Assembly: GCA_017347465.1 (NCBI GenBank)
Contig: AP021858.1
Span: forward strand, 62,001 to 126,000
Reading direction: 5' to 3'
Length of the DNA stretch: 64,000 bases
Source of the DNA: Candidatus Nitrosymbiomonas proteolyticus
GTDB taxonomy: Bacteria > Armatimonadota > Fimbriimonadia > Fimbriimonadales > Fimbriimonadaceae
Positions 33,369 through 42,158 of the stretch are shown here, in pieces (within the stretch, counting starts at the first letter, position 1; each line of letters opens with the position of its first letter). The notes under the pieces were generated by a model. It saw nothing but the letters and a program-made list of their open reading frames with translations. It did no database searches and had not been told where the DNA came from. The translations under genes and the position numbers were made by a program.

Positions 33369-34747
33369 CAATACTCTCGGTCCTTGAGGATTCCAGGCTG
33401 GGGAATCGGGTAGCGGCCGTCTGCCCCCGGCATCAGGGGCGAGGGCGAGTCGCTGGTGAGCTCGGCGACCGTCGGGCCGAATTCGTGCTCGCAATTCAGC
33501 ATCTGCTCGAACGTGATCTCTTGCCCGGTGTGAGCCGCCATCCGCCCCATGTTGGTCACGAGGCAGGTCTCGACGCCGGTCTTGACCTCGTTATGAGGCT
33601 CGTTGTCCCGGATCTTCCCCACCAGGACTTCCCATTCGTTCTGGTACGGGTTGCTACGGTCGGTGGACTGCCAAACGAGCGATTCGGGCGCGAGGATTTG
33701 ATTCGAGTGAATCGCTTGCGGACCTCCGAAGTCGCCGGCACGCGCCACCACTCCAAGGCCCTTCGTTCCATGAACGTAGGACGAGTAGATGCCGTGAGCG
33801 CCGTTCATGCACCGTCCCTCAAAGAAGAACTTGCTGCCGTCTCCGAACGTGTATTCAACGGCGTATGAGTCGAAGTTCTGATCGACGAAAGGTAGACCCT
33901 CCGGGTTGGCCCGATAATGTCTGCCCCCTACGCCTTGCGCCCTGACCGGCAGCGCTCCCTTCATCCAGCAAAGGTGGTCGATGTGGTGGATGTAGAAATC
34001 CGAATAACAGCCCCCGCTCGCCCAGAGGAAACTGTGGAACCTCCGAATCTGATATTCGAGGTGAGACATTCCGTCGGGCTTCGGCACCGATTGCGACGAC
34101 GCGGCGGGGCCGTGCATTCGGTACCCTCGCATCAGCATGATCTCGCCGATGGCGCCCTCGCGAATGCGCTGAGCGAGTTCCTGCATCCCGACCGTGTGGC
34201 GCGACATCAGCCCGACGCTCACCTTTAGGCCCGCCGAGATCGCCTTCTCGTTGAGTTCGAGCATCTTCCGGCTGCTCGGGCCATCGACCGACACCGGTTT
34301 CTCCATGAACACGTTGAGCTTCTTCTGGATCGCATACTCGTAATGCACCCACCGAAAGCCAGGCGGCGTGGTCAGAATCACCACGTCTCCCGGCCGCAAG
34401 GTGTCCATCGCGCGCTTGTAGGCGTCGAAGCCCAAGAACCGCCGCTCCGGTGGAACGTCCATTCTCGATGCGATCGATCCGGAGAGGTTCTTGTAGCTGT
34501 CGTTGAGCCTATCCTCGAACACGTCGGCCATGGCGACCAACTTCACTGGGCCGCGCTGAACGCTCACGGCGTTGACCGCCGCGCCGCTGCCCCTTCCGCC
34601 ACATCCCACAAGCGCGACACGAATCTCGTCGCTCCCTTGCACGTGGACGCCCGCTCGAAGCGGTTTGGGTAGAAGGGCGGCCGTCGCGACGCCCCCCGCC
34701 GCCTGCAACACTTGCCGCCTCGAAGCTGTGATTTCCTTCTTGCTCAT
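33368..34747 (-). CDS. Gfo/Idh/MocA family oxidoreductase with Tat signal
   Basis: A 459-residue exported oxidoreductase. The twin-arginine signal is ASRRQVLQAAGGVATAALL. The Rossmann segment is RVALVGCGGRGSGAAVNAV, followed by DVVILTTPPGFRWVHYEYA and FMEKPVSVDGPSSRKML, with the EKP motif. The C-terminal part has the GGCYSDFYIHHIDHLCWMKG block typical of Planctomycete-type members. It is a different subtype from the protein at 31244. The SUMF1-like gene is coupled downstream. A CATAAT hexamer lies about 21 nt before the start. Confidence 0.9.
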   Translation of the reverse strand: MSKKEITASRRQVLQAAGGVATAALLPKPLRAGVHVQGSDEIRVALVGCGGRGSGAAVNAVSVQRGPVKLVAMADVFEDRLNDSYKNLSGSIASRMDVPPERRFLGFDAYKRAMDTLRPGDVVILTTPPGFRWVHYEYAIQKKLNVFMEKPVSVDGPSSRKMLELNEKAISAGLKVSVGLMSRHTVGMQELAQRIREGAIGEIMLMRGYRMHGPAASSQSVPKPDGMSHLEYQIRRFHSFLWASGGCYSDFYIHHIDHLCWMKGALPVRAQGVGGRHYRANPEGLPFVDQNFDSYAVEYTFGDGSKFFFEGRCMNGAHGIYSSYVHGTKGLGVVARAGDFGGPQAIHSNQILAPESLVWQSTDRSNPYQNEWEVLVGKIRDNEPHNEVKTGVETCLVTNMGRMAAHTGQEITFEQMLNCEHEFGPTVAELTSDSPSPLMPGADGRYPIPQPGILKDREY

Positions 34748-34812
34748 ACGTCAATGACTCCGCGCTCTATTATGGACGCAGAATTCAGCGCGGCGGATCG
34801 CCGAATGCGAGG

Positions 34813-36759
34813 TTACTTCAGCGCAATCCGAGCAACGTCCAGTCTGAGTTCGGCGCCTTCCGGTAGATCCTCTGAAGTGAGAATCCGGAAATAGATCGTT
34901 CGTTCCGGGTCCATGAATCGGATTGGATCGGTGAGGTTGAACGTGGAAGTGGTGGGCTCAGTCGGGACGGGTCCGCTGTGGATCGTTACGAAGTTTCCAT
35001 ACGGGTACGAAGCCGAACTCCAGTCGTAGAGTTGAATCGTCTCGGTCCCCTCAGATGTACCCGTGAAGTGCCTCTGAACCAGCAAGTCCATACGCGCAGC
35101 GAACTGCACCTGTCGAAACACTCCATGCAGGACGATCCTTCCGTCGTCTCTTCGCGTAACGCGAACGTATTGGCTGTCCTCAAGCAGCGCCTCGGCGAAG
35201 CCGCCCCAGCACGCAGCTCCGCCTTCTGGAGTCGATGCGGCCAGCAACGGGTGAGCCATCGTGAAGGTGTTCGGCATCGTGAGCGAGTACGCTTCCTGAC
35301 CGTCCAAAAAGAGCTTGAGCGGCCCCGTGATGGGTGGAAGATACACAGCGGTGATCCAGTCTCGCTGCCGATTCGCGATGGGCAATTCCACCTCGCCGAT
35401 CCTCACCGAAGCCGTAGTCGCCCGATCGAGTCCCCGTCCGTGCAAGCGGAAAGTCATAACCGCGTCCGTATCGTAGTGGAAGTCGGCGATCTGGGAACCC
35501 AGCCCCGAAACGACGCGAACCTCCGGAGGTCGTGGAGGCGCCGGGGGCCCCAAAATCGACAGCATGGCGGCCTCAGCGTCGATGATGCCGTAGTTGCAGT
35601 ACACGCCATAAGAACCTTGATTGACCGGAATCGCGGTATCTTCAATCGCCGCCCGCACCTCGCCAGCAGTCGAACCGGGCTTCGCGCCCAACAACAGCGC
35701 CGCCAGGCCGGCTACGTGGGGACACGCACCGCTCGTCCCTCCAAAGCCGGAGGTGTAACCTCCCCCTGCCGTCGTCGTCCATAGACTCGTTCCCGGAGCG
35801 GCCACATCGACCCAATACCCGTGGTTCGAGAAGCCCGCCTTCCTGAGGCTCGTGTTCAGAGCGGCTACGCTCAAGACGTCGTCGTAGGCAGCGGGATAGT
35901 ATGGATACACGGAAGACGAATTCCCTGCAGCGGCGACGGGAAGAACTCCGTTTTGCCGGCAGTAGCGGATCGCATCGCCCTCAGCTCGGCTCACGCGGTC
36001 GGAGAAGTAGCTCATCGAGAGCACGTTCGCCCCATTGTCGGCGGCGTACAGGTATGCGGCGATGTTGGCCGAGTCGTAGAAGTAGCCCGCGTCCGTGGCG
36101 GCCTTCAGCGCCATGACTTTGGCTCGTGGAGCGACGCCCGTCACGCCGAGCGAATTGTCTTGGACGGCGGCCACAAGCCCCGCGCACGCCGTTCCATGCC
36201 CATGTACGTCATCCGGGTCGGGGTCGCCGTAAGCGAAGTCGTATCCAATGATATCGTCGATATAGCCGTTCAGGTCGTCGTCGATCCCGTTTCCGGGAAT
36301 CTCGCCGCCGTTCACCCAAGCGTTGGCCGACAGGTCCTCATGCGTGAGATCGACGCCGGTATCGATCACCGCTACCGTGACGGCGTCGCTTCCGAACGAA
36401 TGGTCCCAAGCGAGGTCCGCCTTGATCGCTCGCATGTGCCACATATCCGGCCACATCGGGTCGTTCGGCTCGTAGGCGGGAAGCGCCACTCGGTCGAAGT
36501 CCACCCACTGCGCACGCGTCCGTTCGGCCATCCACTTTCGCGAGGCCTGCAGAGCGCCCTTCGGCGTCTCGACCACGGCAACCGAAATCTGCGGATACCA
36601 AGCAAGCACCTTCCCGCCCTTGGGGATGGAACGCTTGAGGTCGCCCGCCGAAGCGAACTTGGCGATCAATCGCCGGGGGTGGCAGAGCCTATCCCCCAGC
36701 CTGATGGGCTCATCCACGCGGGACGCAGCCCAAGCGGCTAGCAATAAGGAAGTCAGCAT
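34813..36759 (-). CDS. secreted subtilisin-like serine protease (S8 family)
   Basis: A 648-residue protease with a very short signal peptide (LTSLLLAAWAAS), an inhibitor-like propeptide (to about residue 95, containing QWVDFDRVALP) and a subtilase domain. The catalytic triad is Asp133 (AVIDTGVD), His188 (HGHGTACAG) and Ser343 (GTSGACPHVAG), with the oxyanion Asn in VAAAGNSS (near 280). The last 240 residues hold beta-rich domains likely to bind substrate or surface (EVRVVSGLGSQIADFHYD, IYFRILTSEDLPEGAEL). TATGAT lies 12 nt before the start. Its position between Tat-exported proteins and MiaB suggests no specific pathway. Confidence 0.94.
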   Translation of the reverse strand: MLTSLLLAAWAASRVDEPIRLGDRLCHPRRLIAKFASAGDLKRSIPKGGKVLAWYPQISVAVVETPKGALQASRKWMAERTRAQWVDFDRVALPAYEPNDPMWPDMWHMRAIKADLAWDHSFGSDAVTVAVIDTGVDLTHEDLSANAWVNGGEIPGNGIDDDLNGYIDDIIGYDFAYGDPDPDDVHGHGTACAGLVAAVQDNSLGVTGVAPRAKVMALKAATDAGYFYDSANIAAYLYAADNGANVLSMSYFSDRVSRAEGDAIRYCRQNGVLPVAAAGNSSSVYPYYPAAYDDVLSVAALNTSLRKAGFSNHGYWVDVAAPGTSLWTTTAGGGYTSGFGGTSGACPHVAGLAALLLGAKPGSTAGEVRAAIEDTAIPVNQGSYGVYCNYGIIDAEAAMLSILGPPAPPRPPEVRVVSGLGSQIADFHYDTDAVMTFRLHGRGLDRATTASVRIGEVELPIANRQRDWITAVYLPPITGPLKLFLDGQEAYSLTMPNTFTMAHPLLAASTPEGGAACWGGFAEALLEDSQYVRVTRRDDGRIVLHGVFRQVQFAARMDLLVQRHFTGTSEGTETIQLYDWSSASYPYGNFVTIHSGPVPTEPTTSTFNLTDPIRFMDPERTIYFRILTSEDLPEGAELRLDVARIALK

Positions 36760-36892
36760 GGGTCTTCGTCCATCATAGCGGACATTCCCCTAGGTCGGGG
36801 CAGGCAAATCTGCCGTTTTCGGCACAACTCCCCCACGGGGCAGCATCTCTTCAGATCGACGCCCCCAGCGAGAGATCGACCGGCCCCAAGGG

Positions 36893-38305
36893 CTACGCTC
36901 CTTCGACGATCCGGCCCGAAACGCCCCAAAGATGCGCCGCGGTCGCCTCGACTCGAACGAGGCGGCCGATTTGCTCAGGGTCGCCAGGGAAATGGACCAT
37001 CGTGAACTCGCGCGAATAACCTTCGAACCTCGTGGGGTTCTTGCGGCTCGGCCCTTCGACCAGCACCTCAAGCACCCTCCCGACGCGACTCTCGTTTCTT
37101 CGAAGCGTGATCGAAGTCTGAAGTTCAATGAGCTCGAGCAGTCTCCGCTTCTTCACGGGTCCCGGAACCTGCTCCCTGTCCGCTGCCGGAGTTCCGGGGC
37201 GCGGGCTGTAGGCGAACATGAAAGCACCATCGAACTGAAATCTCTCGACCGCGGCCATCGTGTGCCGAAACATCTCTTCGGTTTCTCCCGGAAACCCCAC
37301 GATCAGGTCAGTAGTGACGCCGAGATCGGGCACGGCCACCCGCAAATTCTCGAGAATCTGCGCGAACGAGCCCAGCGTGTACTGCCGCCGCATCTCCTTC
37401 AGCACCTCGTCGTCACCGGATTGGAGGGGAAGATGAACGTGCTCCATCACCTGCGGGCATTCGCGGATGCACTCGATGAGGTCCTCTTTGAAGTCACGGG
37501 GGTAGGGCGAGGTGTAGCGAATCCTCTCCAAACCCGATATGCCCGCGAGAAGCCACAACAGCTTGCTGAACGGGACTCGCCCTTCGGCCAGATTCCTCCC
37601 GTAGCTGTTTACGGTCTGCCCCAAGAGCGTGACCTCTTTGGCGCCCCTCTGCGCGAGTTGCCGAACCTCCCCGACGATGTCCTCGGTGGGCCGAGACCGC
37701 TCCCGGCCCCGGGTCGTCGGGACGATGCAAAACGTGCAGAACTTGTCGCATCCGTACTGGATCGGCACGAACGCCTTGAGTTTTCCCCAACCAGCGGAGG
37801 AGCCCGTTGGGGGCGCGATACGACGCGGTACGTCCGTTACGACGGCGCCCTTGCGCTCGGGCAGCGCGAGCCGGGTCCGGAATTTCCGAGCCTGCGCGGC
37901 TTCCTCTACGAGCCCAGGAAGGGTTGCGATCTGCCCAGTTCCGATCACAAAATCAACGAACGGAGCGCGACGCTTGATCTCATCGCTCCGGAGTTGCGCC
38001 ATGCACCCGCAAACGCCGACAATGAGTTCGGGCTTCTCACGCTTCAACAGTCCGACTTCGCCCAGCATCGAAAACGCCTTTTGCTCGGGCTTGCTGCGAA
38101 CCGAGCAGGTGTTGAGGAGCACGACTTGGGCATCCCGAAGCGTTCGCGCGGGGGCGAACCCGGCCTCTTCGAGATAACGCGCCATCTGAACGCTGTCCTC
38201 TTCGTTCATTTGGCAGCCCCACGTCTGAATGAAGTACCGGCCGCGCCCGGAAGTTGCGCGGGTTGGAAGAAGCAGGTCGGAAGCTCGAACGAGTGCTTGA
38301 GGCAT
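36893..38305 (-). CDS. miaB: tRNA-2-methylthio-N6-dimethylallyladenosine synthase
   Basis: A 470-residue radical-SAM methylthiotransferase that converts i6A37 to ms2i6A37 in tRNAs. It has the N-terminal UPF0004 domain starting FIQTWGCQMNEEDS with three cluster Cys, including those of LLNTCSVRSKPEQK and GVCGCMAQ, then the radical-SAM motif YGCDKFCTFCIVPTTRGRERSR, and a C-terminal TRAM domain (VEGPSRKNPTRFEGYSREFTMVHF in parts). I chose the ATG at 38305 over one 36 nt upstream because a TATTCT hexamer lies between them. RimO is the alternative, but the GCDKFCTFCIVP wording fits MiaB. It diverges from the VKOR fusion gene. Confidence 0.92.
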   Translation of the reverse strand: MPQALVRASDLLLPTRATSGRGRYFIQTWGCQMNEEDSVQMARYLEEAGFAPARTLRDAQVVLLNTCSVRSKPEQKAFSMLGEVGLLKREKPELIVGVCGCMAQLRSDEIKRRAPFVDFVIGTGQIATLPGLVEEAAQARKFRTRLALPERKGAVVTDVPRRIAPPTGSSAGWGKLKAFVPIQYGCDKFCTFCIVPTTRGRERSRPTEDIVGEVRQLAQRGAKEVTLLGQTVNSYGRNLAEGRVPFSKLLWLLAGISGLERIRYTSPYPRDFKEDLIECIRECPQVMEHVHLPLQSGDDEVLKEMRRQYTLGSFAQILENLRVAVPDLGVTTDLIVGFPGETEEMFRHTMAAVERFQFDGAFMFAYSPRPGTPAADREQVPGPVKKRRLLELIELQTSITLRRNESRVGRVLEVLVEGPSRKNPTRFEGYSREFTMVHFPGDPEQIGRLVRVEATAAHLWGVSGRIVEGA

Positions 38306-38413
38306 CGCGTACCTGATGAGAATACCTCCCGCCCGGTTCAACTCAGGCTCGGCGCGGAGCGAGATCAGGCTTGGGAACCTGCGCGGTCCTGAGTTCGTTG
38401 GACACCTGGGAGC

Positions 38414-38419
38414 TATAAT
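38414..38419 (+). promoter_or_regulatory. -10 hexamer abutting the VKOR-DsbA gene
   Basis: A perfect TATAAT is followed by 7 nt and the in-frame GTG at 38427. No Shine-Dalgarno site exists between them, so the mRNA should be leaderless. Confidence 0.55.
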
Positions 38420-38426
38420 TCACCCC

Positions 38427-39560
38427 GTGACAGCGGTCTGGATCAACCGAATCATCTTAGTGCTATCGTTCGCCGGGATTTTCGTCGCCGGCGTTCTGAG
38501 CTTGGGGCACATCTTGGAACGCCCTTTGCCGTGCGGAATCTACGGCGGAGGATGCGATGCGGTCGCGCTCGATCCTAGCTCGAAGTGGTTCAATATCCCG
38601 GTCGCAGTTTATGGCCTTGTGGCGTACTTGACCGTTACGGGTCTTACGATCCTGCGCCTAACGGGCTCTGGGGAGAGTTGGAAGGCCCTCACCCGCGCGG
38701 GTTTCGTCCTGACTTTGGGAGGAGCGCTCGTGAGCTTCTACCTGCAATATCACTCCCTCGCGGTCATCAAGTCGCTTTGCCCGTGGTGCATGGCGTCGGC
38801 AATCACGATGACGCTGCTCTTCTTGTTCCATGCCGTCCTGTGGCAGTCCGGTCCCCCCGAGGATGCCCGAGGATCTGCGATCGACTTTGGGGTTCTTGGG
38901 ATCAGCGCGGTGCTCGCGCTTGGGTTCCTTGGCTGGGAGGCGGTGAAGCTCACCCGCAGTGAGAAGCTCACGGTCGACATCTCGGTCCTTGGCGACAACT
39001 CCTACGAGCAACTCGTTCCCGAGGACGCCCATGTTCACGGATCGAAGGACGCGCCGATTACGATCGTCGAGTTTGCCGACTTCACCTGCGGCCAATGCAT
39101 GAAGCTGTACCCGGTGATTAAGGACCTCGTCCGCAGAAGCAACGGCAAGATCAAGCACGTGTACCGCCACTTCCCGCTGTTTGAGTCCCACCCGGCTGCT
39201 CTTACCTCCGCCATTCTCAGCGAATACGCGGGCGAGCATGGGTTCTTTTGGCAGTTCGCCGAGCAGTCCTCGATGCTACAGCAAGATCAAACGAAGCAGA
39301 CCGACGTGTACTTTGCGTTGATCCGAAACTTCGGGCTGGACGCCGAGAAGGCGCGCCAGATTCTGAGGGACCCCGAAAGCGGTGCGTTCAGCCGAGTGTA
39401 CAGAGACCGCGCGCTCGCCGACAAACTCGGACTGATCAGCACCCCCGTGATCATCATTCTCGCGGACGGCCTCAAGGCCCGAACGGTGTCGTCGGCCGAT
39501 TTGATCAACACGCTGAGCGCTCCCGAGTATCAGGCGATTCTAAAGGGCGATGTCCCCTAA
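38427..39560 (+). CDS. VKOR-thioredoxin (DsbA-like) fusion for disulfide formation
   Basis: A 377-residue membrane protein joining a vitamin K epoxide reductase domain to a periplasmic thioredoxin-like domain. The VKOR part (residues 1-145, about four membrane segments) has the loop Cys36 and Cys43 and the quinone-facing CPWC (118-121). The second part (about 195-377) has a DsbA-type CGQC (221-224) in IVEFADFTCGQCMKLYP. Such fusions re-oxidise their own DsbA domain and pass electrons to quinone, replacing DsbB. The GTG at 38427 begins directly before the first membrane helix, and the TATAAT spacing supports it. It overlaps the next gene by 11 nt. Confidence 0.92.
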   Translation: MTAVWINRIILVLSFAGIFVAGVLSLGHILERPLPCGIYGGGCDAVALDPSSKWFNIPVAVYGLVAYLTVTGLTILRLTGSGESWKALTRAGFVLTLGGALVSFYLQYHSLAVIKSLCPWCMASAITMTLLFLFHAVLWQSGPPEDARGSAIDFGVLGISAVLALGFLGWEAVKLTRSEKLTVDISVLGDNSYEQLVPEDAHVHGSKDAPITIVEFADFTCGQCMKLYPVIKDLVRRSNGKIKHVYRHFPLFESHPAALTSAILSEYAGEHGFFWQFAEQSSMLQQDQTKQTDVYFALIRNFGLDAEKARQILRDPESGAFSRVYRDRALADKLGLISTPVIIILADGLKARTVSSADLINTLSAPEYQAILKGDVP

Positions 39561-40635
39561 GCCGCGCGTCCTTGTCGCTATGTCGGGCGGAGTCGATAGC
39601 AGCGTCGCCGCGGCCCTCATGGTGCGTCGAGGCTTTGAGGCGATCGGCGTTACGATGCAGATTTGGCAAGAAAGCCAAACAGATCCTCGGCATTCGGGAT
39701 GCTGCTCGCTTGGGGCCGTCGAGGACGCCCGACGGGTCGCGAACCGTATAGGAATCCCTCACTACGTTATCAATTTCCGTGACGAATTCAAGGAGTCGGT
39801 CATCGATCGGTTCGTCGAGGACTACCTGAGCGGCCTGACTCCCAACCCCTGCGTCGAGTGCAACCGTTCGATCAAGTTCGATCTGCTTCTACAGAAGATG
39901 AAGGAGCTAAATTGCGATCTGCTCGTTACGGGGCATTACGCCCGAATTCGCCGGACGGCCAAGAGCGGCCTCTTTCGCCTTCTGCGGGCGAGAGGAAAGT
40001 CCAAGGATCAATCGTATGTCCTGTACATGTTGACCCAGGAACAGATGGCCGTGACGAGATTTCCGATGGGCGAGTTTTCGTCTAAGGAAAAGGCGCGAGA
40101 GTTGGCGTTTTCTTTGGGGCTGCACGTCTCCGACAAGCCCGATTCGCAGGAGATCTGCTTTGTGAGCGAAGCCGGAGGCTACCGCGAGTTCCTTCGCAAG
40201 CACCGCCAAGAAGCGTTTGCCGAGGGTGAGATCGTTGATTCGCAGGGCCAGGTCGTGGGGCAGCATGCCGGAGTCGCGAACTTCACCGTCGGGCAACGAC
40301 GCGGTATCGGAGTCGCGAGCGAACGGCCTTTGTACGTCCTCAACCTCGACCCGGACCTGCGGCGCGTCGTCGTGGGGTCCGGCGACGACCTGCTAGTGCG
40401 AAGAGTGAAGTTCGGCGACCCGGTTTGGCCGAGCGGACACGTCCCAAGCCGGCCCGTTAGCGTTTACGCAAAGATCCGCTACAACATGGAGGTCCGAAAG
40501 GCCGTCCTTCATCCGAGCGCCGAGCCTATCATCGAGTTCGACGAGCCGGTTCGCGCCGTCACCCCGGGACAGATTGCCGTCGCTTACGCGGGGAAGTCAG
40601 TACTCGTGGGTGGGCGCATTGTCGGCCCTGCTTGA
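39550..40635 (+). CDS. mnmA: tRNA-specific 2-thiouridylase
   Basis: A 361-residue enzyme that thiolates U34 of tRNAs for Lys, Glu and Gln using ATP and sulfur from a carrier. It has the PP-loop MSGGVDSSVAA (residues 11-21), TPNPCVECNRSIKF with catalytic Cys101, DSQEICFVSEAGGY with Cys203 as the persulfide Cys, and GQHAGVANFTVGQRRGIGVA in the C-terminal half. The length equals the family's norm. The ATG overlaps the VKOR fusion stop by 11 nt, so the two are co-transcribed. MiaB lies close by, so two tRNA-modification genes flank the redox gene. Confidence 0.96.
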   Translation: MSPKPRVLVAMSGGVDSSVAAALMVRRGFEAIGVTMQIWQESQTDPRHSGCCSLGAVEDARRVANRIGIPHYVINFRDEFKESVIDRFVEDYLSGLTPNPCVECNRSIKFDLLLQKMKELNCDLLVTGHYARIRRTAKSGLFRLLRARGKSKDQSYVLYMLTQEQMAVTRFPMGEFSSKEKARELAFSLGLHVSDKPDSQEICFVSEAGGYREFLRKHRQEAFAEGEIVDSQGQVVGQHAGVANFTVGQRRGIGVASERPLYVLNLDPDLRRVVVGSGDDLLVRRVKFGDPVWPSGHVPSRPVSVYAKIRYNMEVRKAVLHPSAEPIIEFDEPVRAVTPGQIAVAYAGKSVLVGGRIVGPA

Positions 40636-40710
40636 GCCAACCGAATCCGAAAGGGTCTGGTGTTCCGCGCCCGAATCGGCTATAGTAGAAAGTAAGGAGG
40701 TTTCATTCAA

Positions 40711-40944
40711 ATGAGCGACCATGAAGACAAGAACGCGATGCTCTATCTCCTTGCCGGCATCGGTTTGGGCGCCATTATCGGCGTAGCTGCGGGCATGCTG
40801 TTCGCACCGAAAGCAGGCTCGGAAATGAGAGAGGATATCGCCGACAAGTACCGCGAGATCAAATCCAAGACCGAAGAGTGGATTGCCGAGCAGAAGGCCA
40901 AGCGCAGCTCTAAGCACGCTGCTGGCGAAGAAGTCGGCGCTTAG
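40711..40944 (+). CDS. YtxH domain-containing small membrane protein
   Basis: A 77-residue protein with one glycine-rich membrane helix (YLLAGIGLGAIIGVAAGMLFAPKAGSEMRED) and a charged, helical tail. The GMLFAPKAGSEMR stretch is the YtxH/gas-vesicle-like signature. These proteins are often linked to envelope stress. It has a good AGGAGG Shine-Dalgarno site at 40696, with TATAGT at 40681 as the probable -10, so it is a leadered transcript. It directly precedes the AI-2E-family permease. Confidence 0.9.
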   Translation: MSDHEDKNAMLYLLAGIGLGAIIGVAAGMLFAPKAGSEMREDIADKYREIKSKTEEWIAEQKAKRSSKHAAGEEVGA

Positions 40945-40955
40945 GAGCCCCGTTC

Positions 40956-42158
40956 TTGGGAGGTTGGCGATTAGCGATTTGGGTGATCCTTGTAGGGATC
41001 ACCCTCGCGTTTTTGTATATGGTTCGGGGCATTTTGTTGCCCTTTGCCGCCGCGCTTATCATTAGCGTGCTTCTCGATCCCACGGTCCGGAAGCTCCGAA
41101 TGAGGGGCTACCCGCGTTCGCTGGCGATCGGCCTCGTTTTCCTCGCTTTTTTCGGGGTGCTCATCGGGATTGGGGCGTGGCTGACTCCCGTCGTGAGCAA
41201 TCAGCTCGCCAACCTCCGCTCGGGAATCGCCAACTTCAGCAATGAAATCGGCGCCTCCGACCCCAACCAGAGCTTCTACATCCGGTGGAACCCCGTCGTC
41301 CGCGCACAGGGCGAAGGGCAACTCACCGCCGTGGATAAAATCCTCTCGGAAGTCGCTCCCTATCTCGACCGGATGGGACTTCCCGCCAATCGGCGCGCCA
41401 TCGTCGACGAGTACATCCTTCCCTACCAACAGGAGATCGCGGAGTACGTCGAGCGTTTCTTCCAGAGCCTTTTCGGGGCGCTCCCGGCCATCGCAACCAA
41501 CATCATTTTCGTGGTGATCACGCCGATGCTGGTGTGGTACATGCTCGTCGACCTCGACCGGCTCAAGCGACGCGGCGCGCTGTGGATTCCGCCTCAAATC
41601 CGCGACGAAACCTTGGACATCTTGCGCGACATCGCGCGCGTTTTCGAGAACTATCTGCGGGGCGTCACGCTGGCGATCCTTGGGTATATGACGGGAGCTT
41701 CGATCGTGCTTTCGATTCTAGGCGCGCCTTATGGGGTTCTGCTGGGCATCCTCTTTGGGGCGATCTATCTGATCCCGTTTCTTGGCGCGTTGACCTCGCT
41801 TGCGATCCTCTTCCTCGCGACCGGACTGAGCGGCAAGGAGTCGATCGTCGGAATCGCTATTGCGTCGCCTTGGACTGCTGCGGCAATCGTCGCCCTCATT
41901 TACGCCGCATTCGACCGCACTTACGACATGATGGTCTACCCGCGCGTCGTCGGGAAATCCGTGGGCCTGAACCCGATCGTCAGTTTCTTCGTGGTCCTCA
42001 GCGGTGGGGCACTCTTTGGACTGCTTGGGATGATTCTGGCGTTTCCGCTCGCGGGTGCGGTGAAGGTCGTTCTGGATCGAATCATCAGAGTCACCACCGG
42101 CCCCGCGGAGCAGGTCAGCCTGCCCGCCTTGCCCCTGCGCCACAGAATCACTGGCTGA
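40956..42158 (+). CDS. AI-2E family transporter
   Basis: A 400-residue membrane protein of the AI-2E/PerM/YtvI family with seven or eight hydrophobic segments: LAIWVILVGITLAFLYMVRGILLPFAAALIISVLLDPTVRKLR in the first part (read in pieces), YMLVDLDRLKRRG, then the gate region GASIVLSILGAPYGVLLGILFGAIYLIPFLGA and LYAAFDRTYDMMVYPRVVGKSVGLNPIVSF (in pieces). The transported solute is not fixed; ions or autoinducer-2 are reported for different members. The TTG at 40956 has AGGAG 8 nt upstream. Its stop overlaps by 11 nt the end of the convergent pseudokinase gene. Confidence 0.93.
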   Translation: MGGWRLAIWVILVGITLAFLYMVRGILLPFAAALIISVLLDPTVRKLRMRGYPRSLAIGLVFLAFFGVLIGIGAWLTPVVSNQLANLRSGIANFSNEIGASDPNQSFYIRWNPVVRAQGEGQLTAVDKILSEVAPYLDRMGLPANRRAIVDEYILPYQQEIAEYVERFFQSLFGALPAIATNIIFVVITPMLVWYMLVDLDRLKRRGALWIPPQIRDETLDILRDIARVFENYLRGVTLAILGYMTGASIVLSILGAPYGVLLGILFGAIYLIPFLGALTSLAILFLATGLSGKESIVGIAIASPWTAAAIVALIYAAFDRTYDMMVYPRVVGKSVGLNPIVSFFVVLSGGALFGLLGMILAFPLAGAVKVVLDRIIRVTTGPAEQVSLPALPLRHRITG

